Notes under the pieces: generated by a model
The model's input: only the letters and a program-made list of their open reading frames with translations
What the model was told of the DNA's origin: nothing
Database searches by the model: none
NCBI RefSeq assembly: GCF_938015485.1
Contig: NZ_CALLVU010000021.1
Coordinates: forward strand, 1-6,019
Reading direction: 5' to 3'
DNA length: 6,019 nt
From: an uncultured Lachnoanaerobaculum sp.
GTDB lineage: Bacteria; Bacillota; Clostridia; Lachnospirales; Lachnospiraceae
Part shown: positions 1 to 4,886 of the stretch, piece after piece
Layout: each line of letters opens with the position of its first letter
How positions within the stretch are numbered: position 1 is the stretch's first letter
Position numbers and translations under genes: made by a program

Positions 1-696
1 CCAAAGGTTGTCCACTCTTATTACCATAAAGAAGAGTATACTTATCATCATTACTATGATAATAAAACTTGTACCGCATCTTTTATGCTCTTTTGAGCTT
101 TTCATTACATTTTCGACATTCAGCTCAAGGCCATGTTCTATACAGTTGATGCATTTATGCTCCGCACCATGGTACATAAAGGTTCTCTTTATATCTTCCA
201 TCCTTGAGATCATCTTTATATAGAAGATAAATATCGCAATTCTTATTACTCCCTCAAATATGGCAATAACATAGTAGTTGTCAATTTTGGCTTTGATGAT
301 ATTGCTGAGCAACATCGGCAATACCATAAAGATTGCTACAGATGCCAATATTGAAATAAACATTGTGACACCCATTATTACCTTATCAAGCTTATCTCCG
401 AAAATTGCAATCAGCTTCTCTTCAAACTTTGACGGCTTTGAATCTTCATCATCTTCAAAAAAGCTTGCTGAATATGCCAATGTCTTCATTCCCAATACCA
501 ATGAATCTACAAATGCAAATATTCCTCTAAGAAACGGAAGTCCAAGCACGGGAATCTTTGTAGTAAGACTCTCATACTTATCTTCCATCACTGCAATTGT
601 TTTATCCGGCTTTCTTACCGCTGTAGAGTATCTGTCACCGTTTTTCATCATGATGCCCTCTATCACAGCCTGTCCGCCTATTCCTGAATATTTCAT
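1..696 (-). CDS. DUF1385 family multi-pass membrane protein, C-terminus cut by window edge
   Basis: The reading frame stays open from ATG at 696 to the left edge, giving 232 residues with no stop. The start begins MKYSGIGGQAVIEGIMMKNG, a typical DUF1385 opening, and an AGGAG ribosome site lies about 7 bases upstream. Residues 175-181 read YHGAEHK, the signature I associate with this family, followed by a Cys/His-rich stretch (KCINCIEH, later EHKRCGTSF). Hydrophobic segments near residues 107-128, 143-163 and 211-227 predict an inner-membrane protein. Family members are about 300 residues, so roughly the last quarter should lie outside. The biochemical role is unknown; the possible metal-binding His/Cys motif is inference. 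In Clostridia this gene commonly lies between rpmE and prmC/prfA, which matches the rpmE neighbour here. An intrinsic terminator sits just before its start codon. Confidence 0.93.
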   Translation of the reverse strand, partial: MKYSGIGGQAVIEGIMMKNGDRYSTAVRKPDKTIAVMEDKYESLTTKIPVLGLPFLRGIFAFVDSLVLGMKTLAYSASFFEDDEDSKPSKFEEKLIAIFGDKLDKVIMGVTMFISILASVAIFMVLPMLLSNIIKAKIDNYYVIAIFEGVIRIAIFIFYIKMISRMEDIKRTFMYHGAEHKCINCIEHGLELNVENVMKSSKEHKRCGTSFIIIVMMISILFFMVIRVDNLW

Positions 697-714
697 ATTC
701 TCTCCTGTAATCTT

Positions 715-742
715 AAAAAAGAGTCAGACACCTGCCTGACTC
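715..742 (-). terminator. Intrinsic terminator after rpmE
   Basis: On the minus strand the arms GAGTCAG (736-742) and CTGACTC (721-727) pair perfectly. The stem extends by a G-U and a C-G pair to a four-base loop, giving about 9 pairs, and is followed by six T residues (715-720). It lies 30 bases past the rpmE stop and 18 bases before the DUF1385 start codon, so it should end most rpmE transcripts and allow only partial readthrough. Confidence 0.88.
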
Positions 743-771
743 CCCCTAATAAATAGTATATCTTAATCTTA

Positions 772-978
772 TTATTCAGCCTTAACACCATACTTACGGT
801 TGAACTGCTCAATACGACCACGTGCCTGAGCTGACTTCTGCTGACCTGTATAGAAAGAATGGCACTTAGAACAAATTTCTACGTGGATATCTTCCTTTGT
901 TGAACCTGTAACAAATGTGTTACCACAGTTGCAAGTTACTGTTGCCTGATAATAATTTGGATGTATTCCCTGTTTCAT
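772..978 (-). CDS. rpmE: 50S ribosomal protein L31 (zinc-binding type)
   Basis: This 68-residue protein is a complete L31, a late-assembly protein of the large ribosomal subunit that bridges to the 30S head. It opens MKQGIHPNYY, and the conserved C-terminal half contains CSKCHSFYTGQQ and RIEQFNRKYG. Four cysteines (C16, C18, C36, C39) form the zinc site of the 'C+' type, as opposed to the zinc-free paralogue made under zinc limitation. The start is firm: AGAGGTG lies 6 bases before ATG. The gene has its own promoter (1041-1069) and a terminator (715-742), so it is probably a monocistronic unit with some readthrough into the DUF1385 gene. Length and motifs are normal for the family. Confidence 0.98.
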   Translation of the reverse strand: MKQGIHPNYYQATVTCNCGNTFVTGSTKEDIHVEICSKCHSFYTGQQKSAQARGRIEQFNRKYGVKAE

Positions 979-1035
979 AATTTCACCTCTTTAAAAAATT
1001 TAACGGTTACATAAAGTAGACTCGTTACAAAGTAC
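979..1035 (-). promoter_or_regulatory. rpmE 5' leader with a short inverted repeat
   Basis: The predicted leader is about 55 bases. It contains the inverted pair TAACG/CGTTA (1001-1005 and 1023-1027) and a direct repeat GTTAC (1006-1010 and 1024-1028) upstream of the ribosome site. L31 mRNA leaders in several bacterial groups, including Firmicutes, are known autoregulatory structures. I cannot match this leader to that motif by eye, so a regulatory role is only suggested. Confidence 0.3.
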
Positions 1036-1040
1036 ATCTT

Positions 1041-1069
1041 AGAATAGCATAAATGAGGATAAATTGCAA
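1041..1069 (-). promoter_or_regulatory. rpmE: Promoter for rpmE
   Basis: On the minus strand a -35 box TTGCAA (1064-1069) is separated by exactly 17 bases from a -10 box TATTCT (1041-1046). TGC directly before the -10 gives an extended -10. Transcription should start near 1034, leaving a leader of about 55 bases before the rpmE start codon. Confidence 0.72.
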
Positions 1070-1081
1070 GAGTGTAATTTA

Positions 1082-1094
1082 CTCTTTACTCTTT
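1082..1094. repeat. 13-base direct repeat outside the IS, left copy
   Basis: CTCTTTACTCTTT occurs here, 40 bases outside the left IS end, and again at 2785-2797, 46 bases outside the right end in the same orientation. The motif is low complexity (itself nearly a tandem CTCTTTA), so chance is possible. No longer similarity surrounds the copies. Confidence 0.35.
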
Positions 1095-1129
1095 CCTAGG
1101 GTGAAAAGTTTATTTCCACAACCCCTATG

Positions 1130-1134
1130 TTAAA
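1130..1134. repeat. Target-site duplication TTAAA, left copy
   Basis: TTAAA abuts the left terminal repeat and recurs directly after the right terminal repeat at 2739-2743. The terminal similarity could also be drawn two bases further out (AAGTTGC). In that case the AA is shared between repeat and flank and the duplication disappears, so the exact boundary is uncertain. Confidence 0.55.
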
Positions 1135-1154
1135 GTTGCGTTTAGTCTTACACA
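1135..1154 (+). repeat. IS30-family left terminal inverted repeat
   Basis: GTTGCGTTTAGTCTTACACA matches the reverse complement of the right end at 17 of 20 positions (differences at 6, 13 and 19). It is the likely transposase binding and cleavage site. Confidence 0.85.
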
Positions 1155-1173
1155 TATTTCAACTTTTACAATA

Positions 1174-1185
1174 GTTGCGTTTAGT
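1174..1185 (+). repeat. Subterminal copy of the IS terminal motif
   Basis: GTTGCGTTTAGT is repeated exactly, 39 bases inside the first copy at 1135-1146. The last three bases plus context supply the TAG that closes the upstream reading frame of the transposase. Between the copies CAACT (1160-1164) and AGTTG (1173-1177) form a short inverted pair. A second transposase site or an autoregulatory operator are both plausible. Confidence 0.7.
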
Positions 1186-1229
1186 AGTACAATTCAGATA
1201 AGACAGCTACCGGAAAGGTAGGTGCCACT

Positions 1230-2513
1230 ATAACATCTTTAAACTCATTTTCACATTTAACACTTGAAGATAGACGAATTATTCTAACCGGTATTACTAA
1301 CGGTTCCACGAAGACTGCCATTGCTGAAACTATTGGTAAAGATAAATCAACTGTTTGTAAAGAAATTAAATCACATCGTAAGCTGACATACAGATGCAGC
1401 ATGCCGCTTGAATGTAACAACTACAAGAAGTGCCCTTTTGGACGTGAATGCAAAACTGATTGTATACTTTACTCTCCATTCCACTGCAAAAGACGTGACC
1501 GCTCTCCCGGTGCATGTAACGGCTGCACAAACTGGCGTCATTGTCGTTTTAACAAATATAAATATTCTCCGGAAGACGCATGGAATGATTATCGTTATAC
1601 ACTGGTAGACTCCAGACAAGGAGTAAATCTTACAGTTAAACAAGCTAAGGACATTGCGGATGTGATAGCACCTCTTCTTAAACAAGGTTTATCTCCATAT
1701 CAAATACTTGCTTCGCACCCTGAACTTGGTATTTCCGAAAAGACTTTATACAACTACATAGAAGGTGATGTATTTCATGAAATAGCCGGTATTACTGTTC
1801 TTGACCTTAGAAGGCAAGTCTCTCGTAAAATTTCAAAAAAGAAATCTAATGGTTTTAAGAAGAGAGCTGACAACAAACATCTGATTGGACGTAACTACAA
1901 TGACTATAAACAATATATTGACGACAATCCTAATGCTCTTATAACGCAGATGGATACAGTCTATAACAACGAAACCACAGGGCCATTTATTCAAACTTTT
2001 AAGTTTATTCCATCAGGCATCCTATTTGCACTCTACCAAACTGAAAAGACTTCCACTGCTATGAAGAATGGAGTCGATACTTTAGAAAACATCCTTGGCA
2101 ATGATGTATTTAGAAAATATGTGAATGTCTTACTAACTGATAGAGGTTCTGAATTTTATGCAGCAAAGGATATGGAAACAGGTGTAGATGGTACCACACG
2201 TACCCGCGTATTTTATTGCGACCCAATGCAATCCGGGCAAAAAGGATCTATAGAAAACAACCACATACAGCTACGGTATATACTTCCAAAGCAGACTGAT
2301 TTAGTTTCTCTTGGGTTAACTGATCAAGATGCGCTTAACCTCGTACTAAGTCATCTAAACTCAGCACCGGTTGAGAAATTTGGTGGTAAGAGTCCATTAG
2401 AGGTAGCATCTTTTATGTATCATGATCTATATGAAAGGCTTATTTCGTATGGCATCAAGGAAATAGAAAAAGATAGGATTGTTTTAAAACCCTATCTTCT
2501 AAAAAATAGATAA
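1230..2513 (+). CDS. IS30-family DDE transposase with non-standard (ATA) start
   Basis: This protein cuts and joins the IS ends. Counting from ATA 1230 it has 427 residues. A helix-turn-helix spans about residues 9-50 (HLTLEDRRIIL, then TAIAETIGKDKSTVCKEIK). A cysteine-rich, possibly zinc-binding segment follows (nine Cys, residues 56-105). The catalytic core has D242 in QMDTVYNN, D304 in LLTDRGSEF and E342 in SIENNHIQLRY, and the end reads KPYLLKNR. The frame is open from 1188 but has no ATG, GTG or TTG before ATG 1401, which would delete the whole helix-turn-helix. A ribosome site (AAAGGTAGG) ends 7 bases before ATA 1230, and homologues as I remember them begin close to here. Either a rare start is used or an ATG mutated. 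Catalytic residues follow from family knowledge. Confidence 0.88.
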   Translation: MTSLNSFSHLTLEDRRIILTGITNGSTKTAIAETIGKDKSTVCKEIKSHRKLTYRCSMPLECNNYKKCPFGRECKTDCILYSPFHCKRRDRSPGACNGCTNWRHCRFNKYKYSPEDAWNDYRYTLVDSRQGVNLTVKQAKDIADVIAPLLKQGLSPYQILASHPELGISEKTLYNYIEGDVFHEIAGITVLDLRRQVSRKISKKKSNGFKKRADNKHLIGRNYNDYKQYIDDNPNALITQMDTVYNNETTGPFIQTFKFIPSGILFALYQTEKTSTAMKNGVDTLENILGNDVFRKYVNVLLTDRGSEFYAAKDMETGVDGTTRTRVFYCDPMQSGQKGSIENNHIQLRYILPKQTDLVSLGLTDQDALNLVLSHLNSAPVEKFGGKSPLEVASFMYHDLYERLISYGIKEIEKDRIVLKPYLLKNR

Positions 2514-2520
2514 CTCTTAT

Positions 2521-2637
2521 TATAGGTGGCTGTCAAGAGCGTCTCACACAGGTATTTTACAAGTGGAAGTTAGTCCTACACTCAAAAAAATTCGATTAAA
2601 ATCCACTTATTTGTCATGCCAAAAAATGACACCTATA
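2521..2637 (+). other. Structured non-coding tail of the IS (nested inverted repeats)
   Basis: Directly after the transposase stop, TATAGGTG (2521-2528) can pair with CACCTATA (2630-2637). Inside lie AAGTGGA (2561-2567) with TCCACTT (2602-2608), and TGTCAT (2612-2617) with ATGACA (2626-2631), the last sharing two bases with the outer stem. The whole tail from 2514 to 2738 has no ORF I would call. A folded 3' RNA end, a terminator region or DNA-level transposase sites are all possible. No T-tract marks a simple terminator. Confidence 0.35.
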
Positions 2638-2718
2638 CACCTAAATAGCCCCCTATAATACTTGTATTGTAACAGTTATTGCACCTTTTTAATAGTATAA
2701 ATGTTATATTTCTTTGAT

Positions 2719-2738
2719 TCTGTAAAACTAAATGCAAC
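2719..2738 (-). repeat. IS30-family right terminal inverted repeat
   Basis: Read on the minus strand this is GTTGCATTTAGTTTTACAGA, 17 of 20 identical to the left end. It defines the right boundary of the element, just before TTAAA. Confidence 0.85.
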
Positions 2739-2743
2739 TTAAA
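2739..2743. repeat. Target-site duplication TTAAA, right copy
   Basis: This is the same five bases as at 1130-1134, directly outside the right terminal repeat. It also forms part of a 9-base inverted pair, CAACTTAAA (2735-2743) with TTTAAGTTG (2755-2763), that straddles the IS junction. Confidence 0.55.
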
Positions 2744-2784
2744 TATTTTCACTTTTTAAGTTGAACTAACATTTACACTTCAGC

Positions 2785-2797
2785 CTCTTTACTCTTT
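2785..2797. repeat. 13-base direct repeat outside the IS, right copy
   Basis: This is the second CTCTTTACTCTTT, partner of 1082-1094. It lies between the IS and the stop codon of the next minus-strand gene, 3 bases before that stop. Confidence 0.35.
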
Positions 2798-2800
2798 GAT

Positions 2801-3217
2801 TTAAGATATAATATCAAACTCCAAAGATCCGACAACGTATATCCTATCATTAATACCATATTTTACTTTACTTTCAAACTCGATCAATATTTCCTCATCA
2901 CATATACTTGTTTTGGCATAAAGTGAAAATTCATCTACAATTCTTTTTACTTCTACTGTCGCTATTATATGTGAGGAATGTCTATGTGGCTGTTCAAACA
3001 TAAGTTCACCGTTTTTAATATAAGAGCCTGTTACTAAATCTATTCTTAATTTACCTTTTATTATACTTCCAACAAACTTCCGTTCAGATTTCTTGTCGTT
3101 ATCTATATATTCATCATATTCCGTAAAATGTACTATAATCTTATTTTTGTCCTCCATTTCAGCATCAACAAATCTATCATAACCGAATGTACAGATATTA
3201 ATAATTTTCAAATTCAT
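2801..3217 (-). CDS. Hypothetical 138-residue acidic protein
   Basis: I do not recognise this protein. It is small, soluble-looking and rich in Asp, Glu, Lys and Ile, with alternating hydrophobic/charged stretches (KIIVHFTEYDEYID, KLRIDLVTGSYI, HIIATVEVKRIV, EILIEFESKV) that suggest mostly beta strands. It has no signal peptide, membrane segment or cysteine motif. A His-containing turn, QPHRHSSH, lies near residues 76-83. The ATG start has only a weak GAAAG ribosome site. The gene begins 31 bases after the stop of the gene at 3249-3734 in the same direction, so the two are probably one operon and this one may be translated poorly. No clear terminator follows; the IS lies 62 bases beyond its stop. 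An immunity-type role is possible from context only. Confidence 0.75.
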   Translation of the reverse strand: MNLKIINICTFGYDRFVDAEMEDKNKIIVHFTEYDEYIDNDKKSERKFVGSIIKGKLRIDLVTGSYIKNGELMFEQPHRHSSHIIATVEVKRIVDEFSLYAKTSICDEEILIEFESKVKYGINDRIYVVGSLEFDIIS

Positions 3218-3248
3218 AATACTTTCTTTTTCTCATACCTTTTATAAA

Positions 3249-3734
3249 TTAAAAAGTTTTAGGGTCTTCATACATCCAAGTCTCATTCCATGGTACTTTC
3301 GCATATAACTTATCTATATCATCCTTTGTATAAAAGTGCATTTCCATAAATACATCTTCCGGAAACAATTTAAAATATCTATGCAAAAATTCCAGTAATA
3401 ATCTGCCTCTACCTGAAATATCTTCAAAGTTAAGGTAATCCGGTACTTCTTCTCCCATACTTGGAATATATTCTCCAAGCTCTATTTCCACATCAGGATA
3501 GAAGTAAATTATAATATGGTCATTATCATCTAATGAATCAAGTTCGTCCTCATCCCACTTTCTTACCCACTCATCATTAAAAAAACTCACACTTAAACAC
3601 ACTCTTTCACCTGAACTCATATCCACTTTATTACTTGAATAAAATCCCATTTCAGTAAATATATCAATTATTATATCCAAGTCTTTTTCTGTTACATATT
3701 TACCTTTTCTAAACAGCGACGCTGATGCTCCCAT
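3249..3734 (-). CDS. Hypothetical 161-residue acidic protein, immunity-like
   Basis: The function is not identified. The protein is strongly acidic: WDEDELDSLDDNDH lies at residues 60-73, and PDVEIELGEY and GEEVPDY follow. The C-terminal part is a helical segment, RLLLEFLHRYFKLFPED (111-127), then a DIDKLYAK motif with aromatic residues to the end. It has no signal peptide or membrane helix. The frame could be extended to a TTG at 3845, but those 37 residues are basic and unlike the rest, lack a ribosome site and cover an alternative reading frame. ATG 3734 has AGGGAG upstream, though at a long 12-base spacing. Composition and size resemble immunity proteins of polymorphic toxins. Its start follows, by 25 bases, a 22-codon fragment that looks like a protein C-terminus. 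Immunity is inference. Confidence 0.72.
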   Translation of the reverse strand: MGASASLFRKGKYVTEKDLDIIIDIFTEMGFYSSNKVDMSSGERVCLSVSFFNDEWVRKWDEDELDSLDDNDHIIIYFYPDVEIELGEYIPSMGEEVPDYLNFEDISGRGRLLLEFLHRYFKLFPEDVFMEMHFYTKDDIDKLYAKVPWNETWMYEDPKTF

Positions 3735-3759
3735 TATCTTAATGTTCTCCCTAATTATT

Positions 3760-3828
3760 TTAGTGTTTACTTTTCTCTTTATATGTATCAGGACCTTTGT
3801 AAATCCACCCTGCGTCCTGTTCAGACAT
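3760..3828 (-). pseudogene. 22-codon fragment resembling the C-terminus of a lost protein
   Basis: This frame runs ATG to TAA in the gap between kptA and the gene at 3249-3734 and encodes a peptide containing GWIYKGPDTYKEK, ending in KSKH. It is aromatic and charged like a real protein tail. The ATG has no ribosome site, and an in-frame TGA lies 27 bases upstream of it. Its stop is 25 bases before the next start codon, the spacing expected between a toxin gene and its immunity gene. I read it as a leftover toxin tail preceding an orphan immunity gene. A functional micropeptide or pure chance are the alternatives. Confidence 0.35.
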
Positions 3829-3848
3829 ATTATATATTGTATCAATAC

Positions 3849-4388
3849 TTATAATTCACTTATATAGCAAGGCGGTATTTTATCTGCCAGCCATACTTTT
3901 TCATTTCCGTGATAAAATACCGCTCCGTCCTCATATGCTTTCTTAGAATCAATTTCCAATATACATGGACTCTTATCACGTCTAAGTCCTACTTTTTTTG
4001 CTGTATCTATATCAGCTGACAGATGTACATATTGTCTGCTCATAGGTAAAAGCCCGTTCTTTTTTATGCTCTCAACAAATCTCCTTGCAGTACCATGATA
4101 TAATTTATCAGGAGGAGTCTTCTCTTCCTTTACTATATGCATCGGTATAGAATGCCCGTACAAAGCCCTTATTTTTCCTGCATTTATTTCATGTCTTTTC
4201 TTTTCAGACTTATCAATCATAACCGCCAAATCATTTTGAGTAATATATCCAAACTTACCTTCTGTATTCAGCGCATTCAAAAGCTGCTCTATACTTACCC
4301 AACCTTCTTCATCCATTTCAAGTTCGTACTCCCAAGGTGCATGTCGAAGTGCATATGAAACTTCCTTACTTAATTCTTCATATTTCAT
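3849..4388 (-). CDS. kptA: RNA 2'-phosphotransferase, Tpt1/KptA family
   Basis: The 179 residues are full length for Tpt1/KptA, which uses NAD+ to remove an RNA 2'-phosphate through a 2'-phospho-ADP-ribosyl intermediate and acts in the cytoplasm. The N-terminal RNA-binding winged-helix lobe shows LSKEVSYALRHAP (Arg15, His16) and GWVSIEQLL. The linking KKRHEI and IRALYGHSIP (His79) motifs follow. The C-terminal ADP-ribosyltransferase-like lobe has LYHGTARR (96-103), RQYVHLSAD (118-126), RRDKSP and a final VWLADKIP. All expected conserved blocks are present, so activity is likely. The ATG has AAGGGG about 7 bases upstream and overlaps the end of the SMI1-like gene by 11 bases, implying translational coupling. 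The bacterial substrate is not settled, since most bacteria lack the tRNA splicing that creates 2'-phosphates. RNA repair or an ADP-ribosylation role is possible. Confidence 0.93.
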   Translation of the reverse strand: MKYEELSKEVSYALRHAPWEYELEMDEEGWVSIEQLLNALNTEGKFGYITQNDLAVMIDKSEKKRHEINAGKIRALYGHSIPMHIVKEEKTPPDKLYHGTARRFVESIKKNGLLPMSRQYVHLSADIDTAKKVGLRRDKSPCILEIDSKKAYEDGAVFYHGNEKVWLADKIPPCYISEL

Positions 4389-4746
4389 CGTATTCCCCTT
4401 CTTCTATCATCTCATCTATCACTTCTCTAAACCAATCCCAAAAGCTTTCATAGTCCTTTCTCTGTTCCCATCCTGAACTTGCAAAATCGTTGATTTTTTG
4501 AACCCTTCCGCCTTTGTCGATATCAAAGCAAACTATATCATCATTGTCACCTCTTCTTGCAAAGGGTACCAACTTTCTGTCGTGGTATCTTTCTTGCAAT
4601 CCCTTTATTCTCCACGCAGCCTGTTCATAATCCATCAAATACCAAAAATCAAAGTCCGTCAAACCCAAATGAACAATTTTTAAAAGTTCTTTAGGATATT
4701 CAAATCCCTTGTATATACTTCCGGCATCTAATAATTTCAATTCCAC
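4378..4746 (-). CDS. SMI1/KNR4-like protein, possible immunity protein
   Basis: This 122-residue protein starts with GTG, placed 5 bases after a near-perfect AAAGGAGG. Its composition and motifs fit the small SMI1/KNR4 fold: YPKELLKIVHLGLTDFDFW early, then LVPFARRGDNDDIVCFDID (residues about 59-77), and a tail with VQKINDFASSGWEQR and FWDWFREVIDEM. SMI1/KNR4 proteins are among the most frequent immunity proteins in bacterial polymorphic-toxin loci and bind toxin domains of many kinds. No toxin gene is in the window, so it would be an orphan, or instead a partner of KptA. Its stop lies inside the kptA start region (11-base overlap), so the two are co-translated. The family call is by eye; the immunity role is inference. 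Confidence 0.82.
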   Translation of the reverse strand: MELKLLDAGSIYKGFEYPKELLKIVHLGLTDFDFWYLMDYEQAAWRIKGLQERYHDRKLVPFARRGDNDDIVCFDIDKGGRVQKINDFASSGWEQRKDYESFWDWFREVIDEMIEEGEYDEI

Positions 4747-4815
4747 GCTTTCCTCCTTTAAACATTTTAACAGGTATATAAAATATAACTTGACTCAAGA
4801 ACTGTTTATTTATAG
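4747..4815 (-). promoter_or_regulatory. Upstream region of the SMI1-kptA operon
   Basis: The stretch between the Rpn terminator and the GTG start is very AT-rich and must hold the operon promoter. The ribosome site AAAGGAGG (4752-4759) is clear. An 11-base palindrome, CTTGAGTCAAG (4789-4799), contains TTGAGT as a possible -35, but no good -10 lies at the usual spacing. Possible -10-like boxes (TATACC, TATATT) are 14 bases away or misplaced. I therefore call the region, not a defined promoter. Confidence 0.4.
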
Positions 4816-4869
4816 AAAAAAGAAACAATCTAAGAGCATTTTTTGTATGCTGCCTTAGCTTGTTTCTTT
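4816..4869 (-). terminator. Strong intrinsic terminator after the Rpn gene
   Basis: On the minus strand a long hairpin is built from three pairing blocks. AAAGAAACAA (4860-4869) pairs with TTGTTTCTTT (4819-4828). CTAAG (4854-4858) pairs with CTTAG (4830-4834). AGCAT (4847-4851) pairs with ATGCT (4835-4839). One mismatch and a two-base bulge separate the blocks. A run of T (minus strand, 4816-4821) follows. It isolates the Rpn gene from the SMI1-kptA operon. Confidence 0.88.
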
Positions 4870-4886
4870 GACTTGATTAATTCAAA

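Larger units (their letters stand above)
1135..2738 (+). mobile_element. IS30-family insertion sequence, 1604 bases
   Basis: A single transposase gene is bracketed by imperfect terminal inverted repeats (1135-1154 and 2719-2738) and an apparent TTAAA duplication. It inserted between the rpmE promoter region and the accessory genes to the right, without obviously breaking a gene. The left end carries a second copy of the terminal motif 39 bases inside. The right side carries a 225-base non-coding tail with inverted repeats. IS30 elements transpose through a circular intermediate with abutted ends. Both ends and the DDE residues are preserved, so this copy looks recent, apart from the missing standard start codon of the transposase. 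Confidence 0.9.

Noticed and set aside
278..739. Plus-strand 153-codon ORF
   Set aside because: It is antisense to the DUF1385 gene, whose translation carries the family motif YHGAEHK and a clear ribosome site. The plus frame has neither.
1371..1685. Minus-strand ORFs of 79 and 104 codons over the start of the transposase
   Set aside because: They are shadows of the transposase HTH and cysteine-rich region; they have no ribosome site and no recognisable protein.
3735..3845. N-terminal extension of the gene at 3249-3734 from a TTG codon
   Set aside because: There is no ribosome site, and the composition is basic, unlike the acidic remainder. The stretch also overlaps a more protein-like alternative frame (3760-3828).
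4137..4358. Plus-strand 73-codon ORF
   Set aside because: It is antisense to kptA, which has all family motifs.
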